Assembly: GCA_021807965.1 (NCBI GenBank)
Contig: JAKBCI010000001.1
Location: 11,772 to 40,216, forward strand
Direction: 5' to 3'
Length of the DNA stretch: 28,445 bases
From: Actinomycetes bacterium
Lineage (GTDB): Bacteria > Actinomycetota > Acidimicrobiia > Acidimicrobiales > RAAP-2
Below the pieces are notes generated by a model. That model ran no database searches. It saw only the letters and a list, made by a program, of their open reading frames with translations, and had not been told where the DNA came from. Below, one piece after another: positions 17,407 to 24,813 of the stretch (position 1 is its first letter; every line of letters starts with the position of its first letter). The translations under genes were made by a program, and so were the position numbers.

Positions 17407-18955
17407 GTGACGTTCTCCCCCTCCCGTCGCGCGTTGCTTCGCGGGGTCGCACTCGCCGTCAGCGGTCTCGTCCTAGGCGAGTCAGCCGACGCCTCCGCGA
17501 CAACAACCACGGCGGGCGGCGCGATACCCGACCGCGCACGCGCCGAGTGGGTCCGACGCGAGAACGCCAAACCGGGGGATGGCTCGTGGCTGCGCGGCGT
17601 CGCGGCTCCCGCGGGCGAGCTCGAGGGCTACGCCGACGCGACGAGCGTCAACGTCGGCGGCACGGTCTCGTTCTTCGTCAGCACGCCATCACCGACGTAC
17701 TCGATTTCGGTGTTCCGCATGGGCTACTACCAGGGTCTCGGCGCACGCCTCATCGAGGCGCGAACCGATCTTCACGGTGCCCGACGCCCCATACCGGCGC
17801 CCGATCAGTACGGAACCGTGGACTGCCACTGGCCCACATCATTTCGCCTCCGCCTCGACCATCGATACCTGCCGGGGCAGTACCTCGTTCGACTCGAGAA
17901 CACGGCCCACGAATTCCGGTTCATTCCGCTTCTCGTGCGCGATGATTCGTCACGGGCCACCTTCGTCTATCTGAGCGCCGTGACGACGTGGCAGGCCTAC
18001 AACACGTGGGGCGGCTTCAGCCTCTATCGACAGACCTCGCCCGTTGGCGCCGTACCCATCAGCGACGCCAACCGAGCCGTCCGCGTCTCGTTCAACCGAC
18101 CCTACGACCGCGTCTTCGCCAACGGAGCGGCCGACTTCGTCGGCAACGAGTTTCCCCTCCTCTTTCTCGCCGAACAGCTGGCCCTCGACTTGACGTACTG
18201 GACCGATATTGACCTGCACCAGCGCGGCCAACTCCTCCCCCGTCATCGGGCGCTGCTGTCGTTGGGCCACGACGAGTACTACTCGCCCGCCATGCGCACA
18301 GCAGTCACTCGGGCGGTGATCCGCGGCGTCAACGTGGCGTTCTTCGGCGCCAACTTCTGCTACCGCAAGATTCGTTTCGAGTCAGGGGTGAATGGCCCTG
18401 ATCGGCTCATGATCAACTACCGATCGACGGCCGACCCGATCACGGCGACCGACCCGGCGCTCGGCCACGGTTAACTGGAGCCAGTACCCGTCGGACTTGC
18501 CCGAAAGCACGTTCACCGGATCCATCTACGGCGGGGTCGACGGCACCGGATCACTCACGGTGGTCGATTCGACGTCGTGGCTGTGGCGAGGCACCGGTGT
18601 GCACGACGGCACGACCCTCTCCGGTGCGCTCGGCGGCGAGTTCAACCACTACGATCCGGCAACGACCAATCCGCCGAATGTGGAGATCCTCGGCCACTCC
18701 CTCGTCGGCGGCGGCGTGAGCGACGTCACGTACGTGGCCGAGCGTGGCCAGGGTGGCGTGTTCGCCAGCGGAACCGGCCATTGGGTCTTCGACCTCTCCG
18801 ACGCTCCTAAGTTGGGTAACTTTTGGGTGCCAGCACCACTGCCCACCGTGACGCCGGTCCTGCGACGGGCCACGATCAACGTCTTCTCACGCTTCGCCAG
18901 CGGACCCGCGGGGGTGACCACACCCTCGGTGGCTAACACCTCGGCGTACTACTGA
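17407..18955 (+). pseudogene. Tat-exported protein with N,N-dimethylformamidase-beta-like domain, +1 frameshift
   Basis: An exported protein of unknown role. The N-terminus is a twin-arginine signal (SRRALLRG, Arg7-Arg8, then a hydrophobic run to about 24), so it should be folded before export. The body resembles the large C-terminal domain of N,N-dimethylformamidase beta subunits: YSISVFRMGYYQGLGARL, AVTTWQAYNTWGG, FNRPYDRVF, LSLGHDEYYSPAMR, NVAFFGANFCYRKIRF. The first frame stops with TAA at 18472-18474. The rest continues one base later (TVNWSQYPSDLPESTFTG, then GTGHWVFDLSD) to TGA at 18953-18955. The total length is 1549 nt, that is 3n+1, so a single extra base near 18451-18470, for example in the GGCC at 18463-18466, restores one frame of about 515 codons. 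Either a real frameshift, a sequence error or, less likely, programmed shifting. Family members are often annotated only as hypothetical. Confidence 0.8.
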
Positions 18956-18960
18956 CTCAG

Positions 18961-18978
18961 GTCCGGCGCAGGGCCGAC
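18961..18978. terminator. Weak bulged hairpin between convergent genes
   Basis: GTCCGGC and GCCGAC can pair with one bulged C and a 5-nt loop in the 27-bp gap between two convergent genes. There is no U-run on either side, so intrinsic termination is doubtful. Confidence 0.25.
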
Positions 18979-18982
18979 ACAG

Positions 18983-19396
18983 CTACTTCACGCAGGAAAT
19001 GTCCGCGAGGGCGAACTGCTGCCAGTCGTGCTCCCAGTGCGTTATGTGCGTGCGCCAGTACGTGGCGTATCCCTGCAGGTTCTTCGCGGAGGCGTCGAAC
19101 TTCAAGAGGGCCACTAACTGATTCATCAATTCCTTGGTCCCGGCGTTCGGGGCGGTGGCGGCGAGCTTCTCGAAAGTCGGTAGCACTGACTTGGCCCAAA
19201 CGCGGTACCCCGTCCAGTTCATCGAGTTCGTCGGTGCCTTGGGATGAAACGAGAGCAGTGTAGAGCAAAATTGACTAGGACTGGCCGAGATGATCTCGCT
19301 CGCTCCGGCTCCCACGGGCACCGCGGCCGCTCCGAGCGAGAGCGCAATGCCCAGCGCGCTGGCCCGAACAACCCTGCTGATCCCATTCCGTTTCAT
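18983..19396 (-). CDS. Small secreted protein of unknown function
   Basis: I do not recognise this 137-residue protein. It has a clear Sec signal peptide: a basic start (MKRNGISRVVR), a hydrophobic core at about 12-30 and an AGA-S type cleavage region near 32. The mature part, about 105 residues, is rich in Trp, Thr and Ala, mostly helical in appearance, and holds exactly two cysteines, Cys44 and Cys135, near its two ends, which could form a disulfide outside the cell. ATG at 19396 is directly preceded by a run of eight G (minus strand), which may serve as ribosome binding site. It is alone between convergent and same-strand neighbours, with a 127-bp upstream gap. Similar small secreted proteins are common in actinobacteria; function is not inferable. 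Confidence 0.7.
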   Translation of the reverse strand: MKRNGISRVVRASALGIALSLGAAAVPVGAGASEIISASPSQFCSTLLSFHPKAPTNSMNWTGYRVWAKSVLPTFEKLAATAPNAGTKELMNQLVALLKFDASAKNLQGYATYWRTHITHWEHDWQQFALADISCVK

Positions 19397-19405
19397 TCCC
19401 CCCCC
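19397..19405 (-). promoter_or_regulatory. G8 homopolymer acting as ribosome binding site
   Basis: Eight consecutive G (19398-19405, minus strand) plus one A precede the ATG at 19396. A G-run can pair with the anti-Shine-Dalgarno sequence. Such tracts are prone to slippage; length changes here would alter spacing rather than frame. Confidence 0.4.
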
Positions 19406-19523
19406 ATTCAGTCACAGCGCCCACCTTCGTCTCGGGGTCGCTCACTGATTCAAGCTCTAGCACGCAACGCGCCAACGTGCTCGCAACAATCGCTCTACGC
19501 ACTACAAACCCTAATGATCAGGA

Positions 19524-21149
19524 CTAACGTCGGACCGGCACGCCAACTGGCGTCGCCGCCACCAGTGCCTCGCCCGCGTGGTAGCTCGAACGGGTGAGCG
19601 GTGACGCCTGGACGTGCCCAATCCCTAGTTGCCGTCCGATCCGAGCCAATTCGTCGAACTCGCCGGGCTCCCACCACCGAGCCACTGGCACGTGATCGAC
19701 GCTGGGGCGCACGTACTGGCCAATCGTCACGATGGCGACGCCGACGCTCGCGAGATCAGCGAGCGCCTCTTCGACTTCGGCAGGCGTCTCGCCTAACCCG
19801 ACCATGAGACCAGACTTCGTCGTTAAACCTTGTGCGCGGGCGCGCGCCAGCACCGTCAGTGATCGCAGGTAGCCCGCGCTCGGGCGCACGGCTCGCTGGA
19901 GCCGGGCCACCGTCTCCAGGTTGTGGTTGACGACGTCGGGGCGTACGTCGAGCACGAGCTGCAGCGACGAGGCGTCGCCTTTGAGATCGCTGATCAGAAC
20001 CTCAACCGCCGTTCCTGGCGAGCGCTCGCGAATGGCCACTACCGTCGCGGCGATCGCCGCCGCGCCGCCGTCCGCCAGATCGTCTCGGGCTACGCACGTG
20101 ACTACCGCGTGGCGAAGTCCGAGGCGTACGACAGCCTCGGCGACTCGGTCCGGCTCGGTCGGATCGAGCGCGAGGGGTTTGCGAGTATCGATCAGACAGA
20201 AACCGCAAGCTCGCGTACAGCGTTCACCGTTGACCATAAACGTCGCCGTGCCCGACGCCCAACACTCGTAGATGTTGGGACAGCCCGCCTCCTCACACAC
20301 GGTGACCAGTCGAAGATCCTCGGTGAGCTGTCGCAGTGATTGGTAGCGCGAACCCATACGCGCCTCGACGCGCAGCCACGACGGCTTGCGATCGCGCAGG
20401 GCGACGCCCGCGTCGGGATCGACGCCCGCGTGGCGCAATCGACGGATGAGGGCGCGCTCGCCACGAGACACGTCCCCCCCGCGATCAACGGCGGCGACGG
20501 GTCCCGGCCCCCCCAGGAGCCGGTCGAGCTGCTCACCCAGGTGAGCCTCCACCTGCGCCGGCGAGACGACCACCCCCAGTGATCGCAGCGACGCCACCGG
20601 CTTGTCCGGGATGCCGCACGGCACGATGGCCGCGAACCCGGCCAAGTCGACGTCAACGTTGAGCGCCACGCCGTGCAGGGTGCGGCGCAAGCCCGCCTGA
20701 TTCCGTTCCGTCCGTACGCCGACGGCCGCAATCTTGGCCGGTTGACCATCGAGCCTTGCCCAGACGCCGGGGTAACCCTCCAAGCGGCCAACGCGGCCAA
20801 GTTCGCCCGTCGTATCGAAGTGGGTGGCCGTAGCGATGACCGCGTCCTCTAGACGGCGCACGTGCTCGCGACCGGCGGACGGATCATCGGCCACGGTAAC
20901 CACCGCCCACGCGACGACCTGACCCGGCCCGTGGTACGTCACGTCGCCGCCCCGGTCGGCGTCGACCACGTCCGCGTCGAGCGATCCCGGCGGCACCAGA
21001 AAGTGGCCGGGTTGCGTGCGGATACCCATGGTGTAGGTGGGGGGATGCTCCATCACCAGCACGTAGTCGTCGCGCGAGTCGAGGATAGACCGCTGGAAGT
21101 CGTTGGCCTCTCGAAACGTGACGCGTCCGAGGTGACGACGGCGCAACAC
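19524..21149 (-). CDS. lipB-lipA: Fused octanoyltransferase LipB - lipoyl synthase LipA
   Basis: One 541-residue chain with both enzymes of de novo lipoylation. Residues about 1-225 are LipB, which moves octanoyl from acyl carrier protein to a lipoyl-domain lysine: RGGDVTYHGPGQ (66-77), catalytic Lys139 in AKIAAVGVR and Cys178 in VPCG. Residues about 254-541 are LipA, the radical-SAM enzyme that inserts two sulfurs: RKPSWLRV start, auxiliary cluster CEEAGCPNIYEC (Cys285, 290, 296), SAM cluster CTRACGFC (Cys311, 315, 318), and RSSYHA (520-525) with the auxiliary-cluster serine. A linker of about 28 charged residues joins them. All catalytic residues are intact. GTG at 21149 begins directly after the TGA of the E2 gene, so translation is coupled and the expected substrate, the E2 lipoyl domain, is made from the same mRNA. 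The two proteins are usually separate; the stop is TAG. Confidence 0.93.
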   Translation of the reverse strand: MLRRRHLGRVTFREANDFQRSILDSRDDYVLVMEHPPTYTMGIRTQPGHFLVPPGSLDADVVDADRGGDVTYHGPGQVVAWAVVTVADDPSAGREHVRRLEDAVIATATHFDTTGELGRVGRLEGYPGVWARLDGQPAKIAAVGVRTERNQAGLRRTLHGVALNVDVDLAGFAAIVPCGIPDKPVASLRSLGVVVSPAQVEAHLGEQLDRLLGGPGPVAAVDRGGDVSRGERALIRRLRHAGVDPDAGVALRDRKPSWLRVEARMGSRYQSLRQLTEDLRLVTVCEEAGCPNIYECWASGTATFMVNGERCTRACGFCLIDTRKPLALDPTEPDRVAEAVVRLGLRHAVVTCVARDDLADGGAAAIAATVVAIRERSPGTAVEVLISDLKGDASSLQLVLDVRPDVVNHNLETVARLQRAVRPSAGYLRSLTVLARARAQGLTTKSGLMVGLGETPAEVEEALADLASVGVAIVTIGQYVRPSVDHVPVARWWEPGEFDELARIGRQLGIGHVQASPLTRSSYHAGEALVAATPVGVPVRR

Positions 21150-22367
21150 TCAGCGCTCGCTGTCGAGGTCGAGACCGGCGAGCAGTTCGCCCACCCGCTC
21201 AAGGTAGCTCGTGGCGGTGAACGGCTCACAGACGCGGTGGTCGAATGACAGGCCCAAGATGACGCGCCAGCCCGCACCTATCGCTGGTCGATCGTCACCA
21301 CTGTCTACGACCACCGCGGTCCGACGAACGGCGCCCATCGACAGAACAGCGACTTGGGGCTGGATGATGATGGGCTGTGACCACAGTGCATGGGTTCCGG
21401 TGGGACCAACCAGCGTAAACGTCCCACCCATGAGATCGTCGGCGGTCAACTGACGAGTCAACACTCGATCCTCTAGTTCGTCCACCCGACGAGCGAGCGC
21501 CCGCAACGTCAGGCCGGCGGCGGCGTGCACGACGGGTACCAGCATGCCGTCGCGATGCACCTCACGCATGAAACCGAGATTGACGGTTCGGTGAACCACC
21601 AGTTCATCGCCGGCGAACGTAGCGTTCAGGAACTCAAATTCACCGAGTGCCCGAACGGCCGCGAGCCCCACCACCACCTCGTCGGAGATGGGAACACCGT
21701 CGCGAGTCACTCGACCGAGTACGTCCAATTGATCGAATATCGAGGCGTCGACCTCGACCGCCACGAAGCCGTGCGGTGTACTCTGCGTTGAGAGCGTCAT
21801 GTGCTGGCCCATCCGGCGCAGGCCGTTGGAAAGTGGCACCACGACGTCGTCGGTTGGGCCGTTCGCCACCGCCCGTTCAGCATCTCGTCGCGTAATCGCA
21901 CCACCGGGGCCCGATCCGCGGACCGTGCCCGGCTCGACGCCGCCGTCGGCGAGTATGCGGCGAACCACTGGCGACATGACGACACCGACGAACGCCGAGC
22001 TGCTCGACGACGTCAACGGCAGGGGCGTCGAGGGAGAAGGCGTCGTACTCGGTACCGGTGCCGGTGCCACGCTGGTCGACGAGGTCGCTGGCGGGGCCGC
22101 CACGCTGGTCGCGGAACCTTGGCCGGCAACCGCGTCCTCGTCAATAATCGCGACACGTGAGCCCGTCTGCACGGTATCGCCCTCCGCGGCGAGAATCGAG
22201 GTCAGCACGCCGGCGGCGGGCGAGGGCATCTCCGAATCCACCTTGTCGGTCGACACCTCGAAGAGCGCCTCATCACGCGCAACGACGTCGCCGACCTGCT
22301 TGAACCATCGGGTGATGATTCCCTCGGTCACCGACTCGCCGAGCGACGGCAGCGTCACGTCAGCCAA
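21150..22367 (-). CDS. 2-oxo acid dehydrogenase E2 (dihydrolipoamide acyltransferase) with altered catalytic motif
   Basis: E2 core of a 2-oxo acid dehydrogenase complex: carries acyl groups on lipoamide and passes them to CoA. The 405 residues comprise a lipoyl domain (1-80, lipoyl Lys42 in TDKVDSEM), an Ala/Pro/Ser/Thr-rich linker (about 85-128), an E1/E3-binding domain (MSPVVRRILADGGVEPG to about 168), and the acyltransferase domain (about 178-405). The usual DHRxxDG active site reads DHRVCEP here (His377 kept, Asp to Glu381, Gly to Pro382), so activity needs checking. The start is TTG at 22367, giving an 8-nt overlap with the lpd stop and the natural protein start ADVTLPSLGESVTEG. No E1 gene is in the window, so the substrate (2-oxoglutarate, pyruvate or branched-chain) is open; the N-terminus is closest to SucB/BkdC types. 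Confidence 0.9.
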   Translation of the reverse strand: MADVTLPSLGESVTEGIITRWFKQVGDVVARDEALFEVSTDKVDSEMPSPAAGVLTSILAAEGDTVQTGSRVAIIDEDAVAGQGSATSVAAPPATSSTSVAPAPVPSTTPSPSTPLPLTSSSSSAFVGVVMSPVVRRILADGGVEPGTVRGSGPGGAITRRDAERAVANGPTDDVVVPLSNGLRRMGQHMTLSTQSTPHGFVAVEVDASIFDQLDVLGRVTRDGVPISDEVVVGLAAVRALGEFEFLNATFAGDELVVHRTVNLGFMREVHRDGMLVPVVHAAAGLTLRALARRVDELEDRVLTRQLTADDLMGGTFTLVGPTGTHALWSQPIIIQPQVAVLSMGAVRRTAVVVDSGDDRPAIGAGWRVILGLSFDHRVCEPFTATSYLERVGELLAGLDLDSER

Positions 22368-23775
22368 CGTGGAGCCCCCTACCCGCGAGCGCGATCAACG
22401 TCTCGCCGAAGGTCTCAGATAGCGAGGGATGCGGTTGGATTAGGGCGGCGGCTTCTTCGGCGGTGGCCTCCCAGTTGACGGCGTAGTACGCCGCACCGAG
22501 CTGCTCGGTTACCCACGGCCCGGCCATGTGAACGCCCAGGATCTGGCCCGCGGTCCCGTCGGTGCGTTTCTCGGCGATGACCTTCACCACGCCGTCAGTC
22601 TCCCCGATGATTTGAGCGCGACTATTGCCACCGAAGGGGTCCTTCTTCACCACCACGTCGTAACCACGTTCCTTCGCTGCCGCCTCGGTCAAACCAACAA
22701 ACGCCACCTCGGGATTGGAGTAAATGGCCCACGGCACGCGGTCGTAATCAACGGGGATCGCTGGTTCACCGAGGATCGTCTTGATCGCCACGATCGCTTC
22801 CGCGAAGCCGACGTGGGCTAGCTGGGGCGTATTGGCGACGATGTCGCCGACCGCGTACACGTGCGGATTCGCCGTTCGCATGGTCGCGTCGGCCACCACG
22901 AAGCCACGATCGTTGATCTCAACGCCGGTCCCCTCGCCGAGCAGTTCTTCGCTTCGGGGCCGTCGTCCAACGGCCAGAACCACCAGATCGACGACAACGT
23001 CATCGCCGCCCTCAACGTGCACGGTGGTCGTGCCCTTCTTCGGCGTATGCCCCGTCACGGCCACCCCGGCGCGCACGTCGATGCCGCGCTTCTTGAAGCT
23101 GCGCTGCACCACGCTTACGACTTCACTGTCGCAACCCATGAGGATGGTCGGCAGGCTTTCGAGAACCGTGACTCGGGTGCCCATGTCGGCGAGCATTGAC
23201 GCGAATTCACAGCCAATGGCACCACCACCAATCACCGCGGCGGTAGTCGGCAGGCTCGACAGGTCCAAAAATTCGTCAGACGTCTGCACGATCGCGCCGT
23301 CCACCTCGAAGCCGGGCAGCGTGCGCGGCACCGATCCAGCCGCCAGGATCACGTTGGCTCCTCGCAGGTTCGTCCCAGCGTCAGCACCGTCAAGGACGCG
23401 CACCGTCAGGTCAGCGTCGAGTCGCGCCGTACCTTCGAAAATCGTCACCTTGCGGCCCTTCAGGAGACCGGTTAGGCCCTTGTGCAGCTTGTCAACCACG
23501 TCGTTCTTGCGACGCTGGCTAACCGAGAAGTCGACGGTCACCGCACCGGCTTGGACACCGAACGCGCTCGCGTGTTCAATGGTGCGACGCACGTGTGCGG
23601 TCTCCAAGAACTCCTTGGCCGGCACGCAGCCCCGATGCAAGCACGTGCCACCGACCTTGTCTCGCTCGACCAGCGCGATATTCAGGCCCGCTGATGCGCC
23701 GTAGAGCGCGGCAGCGTAGCCGCCGGGGCCACCCCCAATGATCACGACATCAAACTGGTGGGCATCGTCCGCCAC
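22360..23775 (-). CDS. lpdA: Dihydrolipoamide dehydrogenase (E3)
   Basis: FAD enzyme that reoxidises dihydrolipoamide with NAD+ in 2-oxo acid dehydrogenase complexes and the glycine cleavage system. The 471 residues show the FAD-binding GGGPGGYAAA (14-23), the redox disulfide Cys45-Cys50 in GGTCLHRGCVPAKE (CVPSK in most relatives, here CVPAK), the NAD-binding GGGAIGCEFA, the FAD-contact YAVGDI, and the C-terminal catalytic HPSLSE (His449, Glu454). GTG at 23775 has AAGGGA with 7-nt spacing. It heads the operon lpd > E2 > lipB-lipA, with the three coding regions overlapping or touching. A 15-bp inverted repeat lies in its upstream region and may regulate the operon. Confidence 0.95.
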   Translation of the reverse strand: MADDAHQFDVVIIGGGPGGYAAALYGASAGLNIALVERDKVGGTCLHRGCVPAKEFLETAHVRRTIEHASAFGVQAGAVTVDFSVSQRRKNDVVDKLHKGLTGLLKGRKVTIFEGTARLDADLTVRVLDGADAGTNLRGANVILAAGSVPRTLPGFEVDGAIVQTSDEFLDLSSLPTTAAVIGGGAIGCEFASMLADMGTRVTVLESLPTILMGCDSEVVSVVQRSFKKRGIDVRAGVAVTGHTPKKGTTTVHVEGGDDVVVDLVVLAVGRRPRSEELLGEGTGVEINDRGFVVADATMRTANPHVYAVGDIVANTPQLAHVGFAEAIVAIKTILGEPAIPVDYDRVPWAIYSNPEVAFVGLTEAAAKERGYDVVVKKDPFGGNSRAQIIGETDGVVKVIAEKRTDGTAGQILGVHMAGPWVTEQLGAAYYAVNWEATAEEAAALIQPHPSLSETFGETLIALAGRGLHVG

Positions 23776-23782
23776 GGTCCCG

Positions 23783-23788
23783 TCCCTT
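23783..23788 (-). promoter_or_regulatory. lpd ribosome binding site (AAGGGA)
   Basis: AAGGGA on the minus strand lies 7 nt before the GTG at 23775. This shows that the lpd mRNA has a true leader, unlike the leaderless genes in the window. Confidence 0.55.
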
Positions 23789-23795
23789 CATTCAC

Positions 23796-23810
23796 TGGTC
23801 TCGTAGACCA
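23796..23810. promoter_or_regulatory. Inverted repeat TGGTCT-N3-AGACCA upstream of lpd
   Basis: A perfect 6-bp inverted repeat with a 3-nt spacer, 20 nt upstream of the lpd start codon. The half-site TGGTC resembles half-sites used by FadR-branch GntR regulators, although their spacing differs. With the TAGGAT -10 candidate at 23816-23821 it would sit right at the transcription start, a good place for a repressor, or form a hairpin at the 5' end of the mRNA. Confidence 0.4.
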
Positions 23811-23815
23811 AGGGA

Positions 23816-23821
23816 ATCCTA
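23816..23821 (-). promoter_or_regulatory. Candidate lpd operon -10 box (TAGGAT)
   Basis: TAGGAT on the minus strand matches TANNNT and predicts a start near 23809 with a leader of about 34 nt. No clear -35 is seen. Confidence 0.35.
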
Positions 23822-23855
23822 ATGTTTATCGGCCGCCAGCCGACGCGTCACGGCG

Positions 23856-24293
23856 TCAGGCTTGGGCACCTCGCTGACGATCGGCGGCGGTAGTCGCCAG
23901 CGCGTCGACAAACTCGTTCATCGGGTCCCCCGAGTGTCCCTTCACCCAGGAAAAGACAATCGAGCGACCACCGCGTAGGGCCAAATCGAAGAGCGGCTCC
24001 CAGATGTCACGGTTAGCCACGGGCTGGCCCTGTGAGTTCCTCCACCCGCGGCGTAGCCAACCCACGTACCACTGATCGTTAAAACATTTCACCACGTACG
24101 ACGAGTCGCTGACGATCTCCACGTCACCATCGGGCGTTGACCGCAGCGCCTCAAGAACCGCCCGCAACTCCATGCGCTGGTTGGTGGTGTGTCCTTCGGC
24201 GCCGCTCGCGTACCGGTCCCGCGCCGCAGCCCACGCCCAACCGCCGGGGCCCGGGTTGCCTCGACAGGCTCCGTCGGTAAAGATGCGGGTCAC
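23856..24293 (-). CDS. rnhA: Ribonuclease HI
   Basis: Cleaves the RNA strand of RNA-DNA hybrids. The 145-residue protein has the four-acid catalytic set of RNase HI: Asp in IFTDGACRGNPGPGGW, Glu in QRMELRA, Asp in IVSDSSYVV, and a late Asp in FVDALA, with the WVKGHSGDPMNE loop holding the flexible His. Length is standard. The start is GTG at 24293, where the protein begins VTRIFTDG and overlaps the Rrf2 TGA by 4 nt (GTGA); a longer frame to 24425 lies inside the Rrf2 gene. Its place behind a regulator gene suggests coupled translation, but the two have no known functional link. Confidence 0.95.
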   Translation of the reverse strand: MTRIFTDGACRGNPGPGGWAWAAARDRYASGAEGHTTNQRMELRAVLEALRSTPDGDVEIVSDSSYVVKCFNDQWYVGWLRRGWRNSQGQPVANRDIWEPLFDLALRGGRSIVFSWVKGHSGDPMNEFVDALATTAADRQRGAQA

Positions 24294-24748
24294 AGTTTTC
24301 TGGTGATCCACGCATCGGCGTCGTTCGTGAATCGAGTGACGGCCGACGGCAAGTCGCCGCGCAACACTTGGCCTAGCGTGACGTGTTCGAGGACTTCGCG
24401 CAGCGCGGCACGCACCGCCACCCACACGTCGCGCAAGTGCGTCGCTTCACCGCCGTAGTTGAGGGTCTCGGGGCGCATGCCGCGCACGCCCGCCATCGGG
24501 CCGCTCACCACCCGCAAGATGTCGGCAATCATGATCGTGTCCGCGTCGCGCGCCAGGCGAAATCCACCTTCGGGTCCACGTTGGCTGGTGACCAGTCCGC
24601 CGCGGCGCAGGTCGGAGAGGATTGCCCCGAGGAACTTGGCGGGTAGCTCCTGCTCGGCGGCCAGGTGTTCGGCGCTCACCGAGTGAGAGCTCGCAGCGAG
24701 GGTCAACAGGGCCCGTATGGCGTACTCGGCCTTCGCGGGAATCTGCAC
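24290..24748 (-). CDS. Rrf2-family transcriptional regulator lacking cysteines
   Basis: A 152-residue dimeric winged-helix regulator of the Rrf2 family: QIPAKAEYAIRALLTLA at the N-terminus, helix-turn-helix region with LPAKFLGAILSDLRRGGLVTSQRGPEGGFRLAR, then IADILRVVSGP and a dimerisation helix. Fe-S sensing members such as IscR, NsrR and RirA bind their cluster through three cysteines in the region after GGFxLA; this protein has no cysteine at all, so it should sense something else, as CymR-type members do. The start is GTG at 24748, with CAGAAT ending 6 nt upstream (leaderless). It is divergent from thiE with 65 bp between starts, and coupled to rnhA. It may regulate itself and thiE, but no operator was identified with confidence. 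Confidence 0.88.
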   Translation of the reverse strand: MQIPAKAEYAIRALLTLAASSHSVSAEHLAAEQELPAKFLGAILSDLRRGGLVTSQRGPEGGFRLARDADTIMIADILRVVSGPMAGVRGMRPETLNYGGEATHLRDVWVAVRAALREVLEHVTLGQVLRGDLPSAVTRFTNDADAWITRKL

Positions 24749-24754
24749 GGGTCC

Positions 24755-24760
24755 ATTCTG
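24755..24760 (-). promoter_or_regulatory. Rrf2 gene leaderless -10 box (CAGAAT)
   Basis: CAGAAT on the minus strand, 6 nt, GTG at 24748. Its -35 region would fall near 24778-24784, the same place as that of the divergent thiE promoter. Confidence 0.45.
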
Positions 24761-24801
24761 CCCCAGTCGCCGACCTTCGTCGTTCCTCGTACGCAAACTT
24801 T

Positions 24802-24807
24802 TACAGT
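24802..24807 (+). promoter_or_regulatory. thiE leaderless -10 box (TACAGT)
   Basis: TACAGT, 6 nt, GTG at 24814, the same spacing as at other genes here. The promoter looks intact although the gene is interrupted. Confidence 0.5.
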
Positions 24808-24813
24808 GGTGGC

